Assembly (NCBI GenBank): GCA_905250125.1
Contig: CAJNOL010000020.1
Span: 186,001-250,000, forward strand
Direction: 5' to 3'
DNA: 64,000 bases
Source of the DNA: Rotaria sordida
Taxonomy: Eukaryota; Rotifera; Eurotatoria; Philodinida; Philodinidae
How positions within the stretch are numbered: position 1 is the stretch's first letter; every line of letters starts with the position of its first letter. A program made the position numbers and the translations under genes. Positions 1 to 11,473 of the stretch are shown here, piece by piece. Under the pieces are notes generated by a model. It did not search any database and had not been told where the DNA came from. It worked only from the letters and a program-made list of their open reading frames with translations.

Positions 1-56
1 CTTTTCTTTTCTTTTTTTATTTTTAGATTTAATTATTATCTTTTGAATTTTTTTAG

Positions 57-2096
57 TTCAAGTTGATCAAAAACCTAATGATCAATCTGTTCAAATTCAA
101 TATTATATTTATGACGAAAATAGAAAAAGAAATGAAGGCTATTTATTCAAATTCGATACAGTCAAAGATTGCAAGATGTTTTCAGATATACTTTGTCCTG
201 GATCATCACAATTATTACCAATAAACGTACCACAGGATGAAACCATAAATAGTATGCCTAGTCTTTCAACAGCCTTTAAAAAACATACAATTGCTCCAAT
301 ATCGCATCGTCAATCACAAATCTATATAGGAGAATTAAATAAATTAATTGTTTATTGTCAATGTGTTAAAATGAAAGAATATAATATCAATAAAGCACAA
401 GATCTTGGTAAAATATTTTTAGTACTATAATAGAGATTTATTTCTTATTAATTAATTGAAAATATCTATAACCAAAAGATTTGTCATAATCTTCTTATTA
501 AATAATACTTTTTCAAAAGAAGGTTATATAAAAATAAACATTTGAAGATGTTATGATTTTGTTTAAAATTGAATTTATTATTCAATACTTTGAAGAAAAA
601 GAAATTGATAATCATTCTTTCAAGTTTGTTTGTTATAAACAAAAATATGTATTCAACTTGTCGAAAGTATTTTTCCCGAAAGATGAATTTCTCTTTTTCT
701 GTCATTATAATAATTTGACAATATTCATATTATCAAAGTCTCAATAGCAAAATTGTTACATTGAATTCTTAATTCTTTGATCTTTAAGACGAATGTACTC
801 GATAATATTAATTAACTGTTCTATTCAAATGAGAGTATTATAATGAGAAATTTTTCGATTGTACTACATACCTATATTCGATTTTCTTTAAATGTAATAG
901 AAATAGACTTCTTTCTTTTTATCTTTAGAAAAAATACGATCATTCAGAGAAATGGTTTCAATTAATAATACCAAAGCAGCTGCATTTTGTTCGGATGTTC
1001 GAGCGATGTTATCGTATGTTTTGATATATACATATATGTAAATCTATATAATAAATAAATATATTTGCTCTTTGTATAGATTTAATCGAGGTCATTTTAC
1101 TCGTATTTATCCTGATTTTTCAAGAAGAACATGGAGTTCATCTAATTTTGAACCTATTTCATATTGGTCTGCTGGTTGCCAATTGGTAGCACTCAATTTC
1201 CAAATGCCTGGTTTGTTTTAATTCAAAATATTTTATACCAATTGTCATTATATATATATGAATATATTCAGATCGTCCAATGCATATTAATGCTGGTCGT
1301 TTTGCAGCTAATGGCGGGTAAACTTGAGTCCTATATAACACAATTATTCCTCCTTCGAGAAAAGCTTGATTTGTTATTCATATCTTATTTGGTTTTTTTT
1401 TATTTTCTAGTTGTGGTTATGTTCTGATGCCAAATAATATACGTTCATTTTGTGATAAGACATCACAAATAGATAGAAAAGAAGTTTCATTAAAAATTCG
1501 TGTTCTAGCTGTTCGAAATTTACGTACAAATCAATCAAAAAGTATTTCAAAAGTACAAATTAAAGCAACAATTGTTGGCAGACAAAAACTTCCTGGAAAT
1601 CAAACTTGTTCAAGTAGATTTCTTTTTTTGTGTAAATAGTTTTTCTTTCTAATATATTTAATTTAAAACAATAGCAATAATTCATCGTCCATGTGGTGGT
1701 ATTTGGGATTCAAGACAATCATCAAAAAATTCTGATCAACTTCATACATATTATCGTCTTAAATCAGATGATGGTGATGTTGATTTTTTATATTTTGATG
1801 TATTGACTGATAATGAGGAATTTTGTGGACAATCAGCTATTCCATTATCATCATTAAGATCAGGTTTGGTTTTTTTTTCGCTTTATTATAATACAAAAAC
1901 AATCAAATAAGATTTTGAATTTCTTTACTTTTTTTTTTTGTTTTTTCTAGGCATTCGATCTGTACAATTATATGATAAATTTAATGAATATTTAGATATG
2001 AGTACTCTTCTTGTTGATTTGATTTTTAAAGCTAGTATGTTATTTTTCAATATATTTTAATAGAATAATTATATATAAAATTTTGTTTTAGCATAA
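57..2096 (+). CDS. Phosphoinositide-specific phospholipase C, 3' part (Y domain and C2 domain)
   Basis: PI-PLC hydrolyses PIP2 to IP3 and diacylglycerol at the plasma membrane. Only the C-terminal part is in the window. Exons read as 57-407, 929-1013, 1080-1210, 1272-1317, 1411-1613, 1675-1863, 1951-2034 and 2092-2096, all with GT-AG borders and a continuous frame. The first exon is a low-conservation X-Y linker. Exons 2-5 hold the Y half of the TIM barrel: TRIYPDF, SSNFEPISYW, GCQLVALNFQ and AANGGCGYVLMP match the family's conserved blocks. The rest is a C2 domain (KIRVLAVRNL, then HTYYRLKSDDG and GQSAIPLSSLRSGIRSVQLY). Stop is TAA at 2094 after splicing; reading through the last intron would stop at 2060 instead. 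The X domain with the catalytic histidines is upstream, so an active enzyme cannot be told from an inactive PLC-like (PRIP) protein, and the subfamily is undecided. Confidence 0.9.
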
Positions 2097-3841
2097 TTGT
2101 TCGTCGAACTGAGTACATAAGACCATAATGACCTCAGAAATATGTTTGTTCGAATATTGATAAAGAAAATTGTAATCATCGTTCATGTCTTTTTTTCTTT
2201 TATTTTGTTTTGTTTTTGTACACATTTTTTATCGTGGTCTATTTCTTTATGTCTCTTGCTTTCCTTTACATTCTGTGTCTTCAAAAAAAATAGAAGAGTG
2301 TAATTTGATTTCATACAAGTCAGTAAGACACAACATGTACACCTGTATATAAGGGAAACAAAGTAATACGAAAGAGAGAGACAGAGAGAGAACAAAGTGC
2401 AATATGATATTTCTTCTTTATGTCCTTTCTTGTCTTTGACGGTTTGTCTTTCTAATTATGTTACATCGATGTTAATCTTCTCTCTTTCTTTTTTTTTTTC
2501 ATCAATGTTGGATACTTTTTCTTCCTCTTGTGAGTAAATTGAAGTATTGTGTCTTCTTTCTTTCACTTTTTTTTTCTTCCTTTCTTCTTTCTTTTCTAGT
2601 GAGATCTGTCAATTCGATGTTTCAAGGACAATTAGACAAGAACGAGTGTCAACATACTTCACTTCATCGTTTATTTCTTTTGTCGCATGCTTTGCAGCTG
2701 TTAATGTCTGTTGAAAGGTGTCACATAGTAATATGCTACTTTGCTATTCTAATAGAAAGAGAAAAGAACAATGGAAAAGAGTCTCTCTTTCTTCTGCCGT
2801 TGTTTCATCCCATTAACAATCCTCCATCATTACCAACGGCAGAACCATTCATACTACTGCTGTCGCATTGATTTTTTGCTATACGCTAGTCGACATTATA
2901 TGACGCATGCCAGTATATGATCGGCAAAATAGGAAAAAAAAGAACGAACAGAGAAAATGAAGGTTTGCACAGCCCCGGACGTCCGTGCCAATCTGCGCGA
3001 GTGTACTACTACAATCATGTTGAATACCTCCTCGTCTTTCCTTGTCTGCTGCTGCATGTAATAGAATGCCTCGTGTTCCCGTCTCAATCCATGTATGTTA
3101 CGAAGACCCAAAAGAAAGAAAAAGAGAGAAAGAAGGAAAGAAGAACAGAACACTGAATGAAAGAACTAACAAACGAACGAACGAAATATTTTGAATATTA
3201 CTACACGCCTCTCACATATTCTATATGTGATTATGAAGACCAGACGAGCTTGTGCGATCTCTCTTCTTTTCTCTTCGTATGTATTTAGTGGGTTGCCCCT
3301 CGTCATTGTGTTGCTGTATGCTCTGTCGTGTAATACTCGAGCGACTGGAAAAAAGAAAAAAAAAAACGAGAAAAAAAGCGAAACGTTGTTCGATGCAATG
3401 CATCTATCCAATATAGAGAGAAAAAAAAAAGAGAAGAACGATTTTTTTTTTGCTTCTTGATAGGAGAAAACCGGGCCAAGGGAAGAGGGTGGTGGGGGAA
3501 ACGAGAAAGAAAGAAACGGCAAGGCGCGTGCACTAATCATGTCCTTGAACGGCTCGCTCGTGCACTCTCGATGCCATTGTGGGCGTTCGTGGATTCCGGC
3601 TGCGCACAAAATGAGAATGAGAAAGAGAAGAAGATGATGATGATGATGAAGCAACTTTTCCCCTGTGTGTTCTCTGTCTGTGTCTGTGTCTGTGTCTCTG
3701 TCTCTGTCTGCTTGTCTCTCTCTCTCTCTCTCTCTCTCCCTTCTCAATTGAAGTCAATCATCAGCTGTATGTTCTAGAAAACGATTCTCTTTTTTTATTC
3801 ATTGTCGTCGTCTTTCTCCTAATCTAACAAACTCTTCTTCG
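2097..3841. other. Intergenic region and probable FoxO leader/promoter
   Basis: No protein-coding gene is supported. The stretch is rich in pyrimidine runs and simple repeats, and is somewhat more GC-rich at 2,900-3,700 than the rest of the window, as expected for a promoter or 5' UTR. Long open frames on both strands here are low-complexity (Arg/Glu, Phe or Ser runs) and look like repeat translations. The last in-frame stop before the FoxO start is TAA at 3825. Confidence 0.6.
3664..3740. repeat. TCTG/TC microsatellite in FoxO leader
   Basis: A run of TGTC/TCTG units passes into about 13 perfect TC dinucleotides, ending 100 nt before the first ATG of the FoxO leader. A short GAT trinucleotide run lies just upstream, near 3635-3650. 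Such CT-rich tracts are common in 5' UTRs; no function is shown. Confidence 0.85.
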
Positions 3842-3886
3842 ATGCAACCATTCACACCGTATAATGATCCACAACGATCCATCTGA
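3842..3886 (+). promoter_or_regulatory. Short uORF overlapping the FoxO start codon
   Basis: An ATG at 3842 opens a 14-codon frame ending TGA at 3884-3886. It is out of frame with, and overlaps, the FoxO ATG at 3864. If the transcript starts upstream, scanning ribosomes meet this ATG first, so FoxO translation would need leaky scanning. The ORF is plain in the sequence; the regulatory role is inference. Confidence 0.45.
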
Positions 3887-5229
3887 TGTCTTGTCATTAT
3901 CAGATTTACATGTTGGCATAACGGACGGCAGTCATAGTTCGATGGTTAAACAACATCAGTCTGATTCTCATCAATACCTTTCTAATCATCACAGCGATTC
4001 TTCACGTTCATCATCAATTTGTTCGTCTTCACTTTCACCAAAAACTTCATCTTCGACGGCTGTTACACCAACAATAGTGGCGACAGCTGCAGCGCCTCCA
4101 GCAACAGTCACAGCTATTTTCACTGATATTGATCCACAGCTGGCTCAACACGTCGAATATGAATTAGGTTTAACAAAAAAGAATGGTAATGGTAGTGGAA
4201 CACGAAAAAATGCATGGGGAAATTTAAGTTATGCTGAATTAATTACTAAAGCTATTACAAGTAGTGCTGAACAACGTCTAACATTATCAGAAATCTATGA
4301 TTGGATGATAAAATATGTTCCATTTTTTCGTAATAAAGTTGATAGAATTAGTAGTGCTGGTTGGAAGGTAATTATCTTTAATTTATATTTAGCTTAAATT
4401 AAAATTTCTTTTTTATTCTTTTTTTAAACTTGTTTAAAATCTAAAAAACAAAATTTTACATTTTCATTTTCTTTATTTTTAAGAATTCCATTCGTCATAA
4501 TTTATCATTACATAATCGATTTAAACGTGTACAAAGTGAAGGTACTGGTAAATCATCTTGGTGGATGATTAATCCAGATGATAAAAGTACTAATGGTAAC
4601 AGTGCATCATCAACTGGTATAAAACAACCACGACGTCGTTTAGGTCAAGGTACTAAATCTTCTGCTGTACCATCGATAACACCAAAAAGACTTCGTACAC
4701 CTCGTTCAACGAAAGCATCTCGAGCGTTGATTGCAGTTCAACAATCAGAACAACAACATCAAACTGTAGTATCTCAACAAATTCAACCTTCTGATATGTC
4801 AATAGCATCAGTTTATGAAGCACAACAATGGACTTCTCAATTAGAAACAGACAATGGACATGATCATTTATATGAACAAGAACTTTATTCAACAACAGTA
4901 AGTCCACCAACAACAAACAGTAATGGTAATTCAACAACATGCATTCAGTCAACATATACATATGATGATGGAACAACTAATTATGTGGGTAATACAACAT
5001 CAAACAATAATAATAACACCGGTGATTATTCATATCATCATCCACATCATTTTCATCCTCATCCTCATCATTCACATACACTTTATCAACATCATCATGG
5101 GTCAAATTATGATACCGGTTCAACAAATAGATATTATCATCAACAATCGGTGCTTAATGATCATCATTCGAATCCATGTTCTCTTCCAATTGATACATAT
5201 CATACAAATAATCCAGGAACATATTCATT

Positions 5230-5260
<31 letters not shown>

Positions 5261-5817
5261 ATCGATCCGAATGATGAACATTTATATTTAGGTGTTCATT
5301 CGACATCATCACATTCATCATCATCATCACTTTCATCACCAACATTAACAAAAAATAATAATCTTCTACCGTCATCTTCGTCCGGTTCATCATCTTCTAA
5401 CTATACACATACACATAAGTCTTCATCATCCGGTGGTTATCTTCATCCAACATCAAATGGAACACTTACACTTTATAGTCACCATCATCAACATATTTCA
5501 CATCATCCTAATTCATATCATCCAGATATTGAAACATTACTTCAGTTAAATACTGAAGATGATGATGTTGATGATGATGATTTTTCAACTCTTGTACATC
5601 ATCATGGAATAATTGATGATCAACAACAATTATTATCTTGTTGTCCTAATAATAATCATAATCATCAATTACATTCTCATAATGATACATCAACATCAAT
5701 TTTACGTACGGTGCTTAACAGACCGATTGTCGGTAAGGATTTTAGTTTAAATTTTAAATGAAAAGAAAAACAATTTTTCTCAATTTTCCTTTAGATATGT
5801 ACAATCAACAGGTGTAA
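3864..5817 (+). CDS. foxo: Forkhead box O (FoxO/DAF-16) transcription factor
   Basis: FoxO proteins bind DNA and turn on stress-resistance, metabolic and longevity genes; insulin/Akt signalling normally keeps them out of the nucleus. Exon 1 is 3864-4367 and exon 2 starts at 4484, with a phase-0 intron inside the forkhead domain. The domain runs from [16 protein letters not shown] (about residue 114) through [19 protein letters not shown] and [14 protein letters not shown]. The insert before SSAGWK and the GTGKSSWW block are FoxO-specific. A basic patch follows ([20 protein letters not shown]). The rest is low-complexity, rich in His, Ser, Asn and Gln, with a CAA-coded polyQ near 5229. A strong 62-nt intron (GTAAGG at 5733, acceptor at 5794) gives a stop at 5815-5817; reading through it stops at 5761 after about 593 residues. 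No RxRxxS/T Akt motif is visible. The start is the first in-frame ATG after the stop at 3825. Confidence 0.92.
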
Positions 5818-8800
5818 AATGACCGGTTCTTTTTATAAATACTACTTATAACATATATATAGATATCCCTTGATTCTATAAAATATCACCGGCGATCCTA
5901 TTTTATTGTAGATATTGTGCAATGTATTCTTTTATGTGAGAGTCGTTTTACATGACATCCGAAAGAATGCATTTTTCCTTTTCTTTTTTTTTCTTTTGTT
6001 GCTATTTTTTCTCTACACCATAAAATTATTTTCTTCTTTTTTTTTTTGTTTTTCTTCTTTCATCATTTAAATTTCTGGAGTATTTTCATTTGGTCATCAT
6101 CCTTTAATCATTCACTTTCAACAGAAATGGATACCGGTGATATATAATATAATGGCAAACTAAGAACAAAGAATAGACAAAAATAAAACAGCGAAAACTT
6201 AGAATTTGAAAGTTTTTTTATTTTAACAGTGAGAAAAATCTTCATTATTGTCATTTGTTCTTTCCTTTTTATACACACTCTAATAATATTTTTTGTTTGG
6301 TTTCTTTTATATATTTTTTTTTCGTGTGTCTGTATGTTTGTCAAATTTTTGTTTCTAGTTTTCACACACGCACATATATGCACACGAGTTGCTTTTGGAG
6401 TCTTCTGTTTTCTTCTCGTGTTCGCCTTTGTTTCTTTTTTTTTTCGTATTTTGTAAAACTCGATGTGTATAAAATGAGAGTGAAAGAGAAAATATGGCAG
6501 GAAGATATTAATATTAAACCCAAAACAGACCACATATTTTTGATATAGAATAGAAACAAGATTTTCATTCGTTTTGATCAGTTTTAATATCAAAAATGAA
6601 AAATCTTCGAATGGCCTGAAATTTTCATTCCTAGAGTTCAGTTCGGTTTTTAGGATTAATCAAAATACAGTAAATACGAATGGTATAATCGAGTCATCCT
6701 AATAGATTTCACATTGAATATAGACAGAAGCAATCCTGAAGATAAAGTATTTCTTAAGGGCGCTCCTCCCGTTTCCGAATTTCTCAAAAACGGTTCGACC
6801 AAATATTTTCAAATTTTTAGAGTAGATAGATCTCGACTAGTACATCAAAATATGTCATAGATGCAACGTTCACCAATAGTTTCTTCTATACGATATAGAG
6901 AATACAAGGGCCAAAAATGACTTGAAGCCTGTCCTCCCCCTCCTCCCCCGAAAAAAAAGAAATAGCCATAATTCGTTTTCTATGGCTGAATTCTTTTGCA
7001 AAAATAAAAACAATGTCAAAAAATCACCAGAACATTATTTTAAGCAAGAAAGATATATATACACATCGCTTTAATCGTAGTTGTTACACACAATATTTCA
7101 GCCCAATCGGTCGAAGTATCTGAGAGAAAAAGGGGAAAATTTTTCAATTTTTCTGTTCATAATTTGATTTTGAGAAAAAAGCGAAACAATGTACAGTTTT
7201 CGCTATTTCTTTTACTTAAATTTGATTTCTTCACGATATGATTAATGTTTAAAGATAATTTTAAAATCCGAAAATATACTCAGTAGACAGATACTACTTC
7301 AGATTATATAGTGATTACAAAAACTCGAAAATGAAAGAAACAAAAATTTTGAGTCACGAAAGGAAACGGTACCCTTATGATACTAATCTCAATAAAAATT
7401 GACAAAACACCTGAACAAATATTTTTCGATCTTGTACAGATGAAACTGCCGTCATTTATTTGAACAGAAGATATGACATAATAAATAAAACGAAAATAAT
7501 CTAGACATATTTCATTATGAGATAGAAACAAGAGATTCTGCTCTGAGTTCTTAGAAAAAAAAAGGCCAACGAGAAATATTAAATTCTTCTTGAAAAGAAA
7601 TCCAAAAAACATGATAGAACTGTCTAGCAGAAAGAATTATAATCAGTTTCTTTTTCTTTTGTTATAAAATTTTTCCCTGTATGATCTTTTTTAATAACTC
7701 GCAAATGCGGATGTCTTAAGAGCTTAGGTTCAGTTGCTTTTCTTATGAAATCTATAGGGAATATTTCAACAAGGTAGATTTACTTAAACAACAAATAATC
7801 TCAAGATTTTCTTCAGGCATATCTCCTCGAATAGTTTTAATCAATCTTCATACTCTCGTTGAATACATTTCTGAGTCAGCAACCAACTATTTTATCATTA
7901 TTCTTCTCAAGTTTTGATTTCAAAATCTATTTTATTTACTTTAAATTATACTTTCTTATATGCTTCAGTTTGATACAGAACTCTTTGTATTCGAAACAAA
8001 AACTATACATTTGATATTCACTAATAGCAAAGTGCACAATGAACAATTTTTATAAAACACGTGTACATGGCTTATTTCCTGTCACAAATACATTTTTTTC
8101 ATATAAGTATTAATTTCCAGTACTTAATAAAAAGATTGATAGAAAAAAAAAAGTAAAATTCATAAAAGAAAATTTTCGATGTAAAATCCCTCGTCCTAAA
8201 CTTTTGCCGGAAAACTTTTTATATTAAAACTTAACAAATGACACATTATTCGATGCAATTTCTTTGTATTTATTCCAAATATTTTCTTATTTTTCTCTTA
8301 AAATATTTCTGAGACAAAAGAGTACAAAAAACCTTCAAAAACCAAGATCTTTTAGAAAACCTGTATCTCAATCTAGAAGTATTTTGCGTACCTTTATACT
8401 AACTGAACAGACATGTCAGACAGAGAAAAATATTTTGTGAAAGTTCCATCGAGTTTAGAAATATATATTAAAGTGTGCGCACTGACTACACTGAACACCA
8501 CTTTTTAGAAAAACCGTTAGTTGAGAAAGTATGCATACTTTTTTCAATAAGAAAATTTTTAGAACAAAGTTTTTCATATAGAACGATAGAGCAAGGACTC
8601 TATTTTCAAAATCTGCATGATTTATTCCATAGATCTTTGTAACTACTTTCTTTAGAACAAGATACTTTCTTCTAAGATGACAGAAATCTGATAATTTTTT
8701 GGACCTAGGGTTTTCCTAAACTCTCGAAGAGCTAGAATAATATTTGTAAACAAAAACTTATATTGGAGATTATTCAAATCGTAAAAATATTATTTTCATT

Positions 8801-10536
8801 TTGTCACCAAATGTCTACGTTGTTGCTCGCTGAATATATAACTTTGAGTATACTAGATCGCATAGTAACTAAAATATTTGTATATGAAATACTTGTGAAC
8901 TTTGCTAAGATTTAAACTTGTTTCTATTCCTATCCTATAGTTGCCATATTAATATTCGACAATATATATACGAGTTTCAAACTATTTTTATGAGTTACAG
9001 AAAGTTAGAATAAGGTATTAATTATTTATTATTTAAGTCAAACAAATGTTGTGTTTTGTTTGCTTATATCAATCAAATGAAATGAAGTTAGTGCATTACA
9101 TAAGGTAAGGATAAAACACAAGAGTATTGAAATGTTTTTCAAATTTCAAATAAAATTGAGTATCTTGAAACAAAAACTAAGCTAAAGGACAACAAGTGGT
9201 GGAAGAATAAATCACATGAGGAAAACATGGATATCTGCAGAAGTGATACATGCATTATGGCATTGCACATGAGTGTTCATTACTGTACCAATTTGCAGCT
9301 GGATAGTTGAATATAGATTTAAAGATTAGTTTTAATATTTGTTGTTCAAGCTAATTTCATTTGTCTAAAGATTCTAATGATATTGATTTTTTAATGAAAA
9401 AATCTGTTCAAAAGTCCACTACACTTTCAAATCATTTTTGGATTGCATATTCACTGAATCGACAGATTTCAATGAGTTATTGAACATTTTAGAATAATTT
9501 AATTTTACAGACTTAGGAAGACAGAGTTTACACTTATTGATATTGATTCTGCTTGATTTTATTCTATGTTTGAATATCTTAACTAAATAAGTTTCGAATC
9601 TACTATTATTTATAACACTAGAGGATTGTCTAGTACTGACAATTGTTTCAGAGTTGAAAATCAATTGATGCTTCCTATTAAAAATATCAATTTGTGTGAC
9701 TCATGAATTTATTATCGATATAAAACTTGTGTTCTTACTTTTGCATGAAAATATCGATTCAACTAAGACTTTCAACACATATTCACTTCATAGATAACTA
9801 GATATCTGCAAAATTTATGTTACCTTGCCATTACATTAATTTATTTTTTAGAGAGTCTGAAAATTCAAACTATCATAAAATGTTTAATAGCCCATTTAGA
9901 TTTATCGATTAAGTACTTCCTTGTTATCAGTCACACAGCTTCATATCTATTAAGAAAATCAACTAGATAAGTATATTTCATATATATATATATTTGTAAT
10001 ATTCTAACAATTACCAAAGGCTTTTGTATAATGAAAAGAATTTTTAGTACCGCCTATATTTACTTATCGAAATAATACCATATATGGAGCACAGCGAAAC
10101 ACTCGCAAAATTGCATATTGTGTGTGTATTTCTATATGAAGAAATCATTCAAAATCGAATTCTTTTAAATACATCGTTCAATTCTTTATGAAAATGTGGA
10201 ATTCTACTAACTCTAATATGTTATATGAAAAGAAAATTCTGTATTTAAGAATAATTAATTTATACGGATCAATTTGGTTAGTTTTAGTTTCTTATGACGA
10301 AATAAATTGTAATCCGTCTTACTTTAATTTTCAATTGAAAAAAATCTGTTTATTTGATTGATATTACAGAATAAGTCTTAGGAATAAAATCATCGTGGTC
10401 AAGCCAAATTGCGGCTAACGACGAAATCAAATAAGTACATAAAAATAACACACTTATTAAATACTATGAATGGCCACCATTCGGATGAACAATATTAAAA
10501 TAAAATATGAGAGTAACCAAAAGAAACATGGTACTA
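5818..10536. other. Intergenic region without a recognisable gene
   Basis: FoxO 3' UTR followed by AT-rich DNA. Open frames here are short, Lys/Phe/Ile-rich and show no splice logic or domain. One patch at about 6740-6960 is unlike its surroundings, with a C-rich run (CCTCCCCCTCCTCCCCC), and part of it resembles sequence at about 25,930-26,010 in a USP10 intron, so it is probably a dispersed repeat fragment. Confidence 0.6.
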
Positions 10537-11050
10537 CTATCCATTTCAAATTAAAAGAGACGATCAGTGTTTATCGAATATCTCCATAACCATAACAGCT
10601 AGAGATCTGCGGTTATTTTTGTTCGATACCCCTATATGAGACAAGTAAATTGTATGCTAGGAACGAAAATTTTCGAATGTGTCTTCATGGAGTTTGAGGG
10701 CTTTTTTCGAAAAAGATCGAACACTACAAGTGTTAAAGAGGTGGATTTTGACCTCTAATTATTGAAAACAGTAAGCTAGACTATTATTTTCATTCGAACA
10801 AAACCGCGTCTTTCTACGATGTTCTGTTAGAAAGCGCCAGCATTTCTCGTGAAATCCCCCAAAAGCCTTATTTTGCCCTTTGGAACGTGAAATATTTCAT
10901 TCAGCAAGGATTTCAGATGATTATTTCTGACTTTTCAAGTATGAGAGTTTCGTTAGAGATATTCTTAACTGCTTCATTTCTTAAAATGATATCGATTCAG
11001 ATAGCCCATTTGTCCTACTATGACCTATCATTGACTATTTTTCAGTAGAG
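10537..11050 (+). repeat. Left terminal inverted repeat of the Tc1-mariner-type element
   Basis: The reverse complement of this stretch matches 13034-13489 and then 14513-14573 with scattered mismatches. Matching blocks include the AAAGACGCGG region at 13286, the CCTCTTTAACACTTG block near 13355 and the terminal AAATGGATAG. The inner edge is estimated by eye to within about 20 nt. Confidence 0.85.
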
Positions 11051-11473
11051 TCTTTTATCATGAAATTTATTGAAGCTAGGTTATGTGATAGAAATATTGT
11101 TCAGAAGTATTAGAATCAGCTGATGTCATCTATCACTTTTGCGCGCTCCTCTGTTTGTGATTTTCTTATTCTTCTATGACATCATGCACTATTATTACGT
11201 CATATGCACTCTTCCATAATATCAGGTGTTCTTCTATTCTGTAGTCTGTACTCTCTCTCTCTCTTCTCTCTTAGATCTTTTTCTATAACACGCTCTGATA
11301 TTTCAAAACCTATATATAGTGACTGATTTTCTACAATAAAGCATGTGAATATATCGAATACAATTATCTTTTGTTATTACCCAATAGAAGCAATAACATT
11401 TCTGAAAGAATCAACTTCAGAAGATTTCTTCGAATTATTATTCTCTCAATCATTTAGAAATTTTCGTGTCAAT

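Noticed and set aside
3166..3757. Long minus-strand open frames opposite the FoxO leader
   Set aside because: They are runs of Arg/Glu, Asp/Thr and Phe/Ser produced by TC and TCTG microsatellites; no domain or splice support.
4653..5393. Open frames on both strands overlapping FoxO exon 2
   Set aside because: Low-complexity shadows (Ile/His, Val runs) of the His/Ser/Gln-rich FoxO coding sequence.
6108..6593. 161-codon minus-strand frame and facing plus-strand frames
   Set aside because: Lys/Phe-rich composition from A/T tracts, no motif, no flanking exons.
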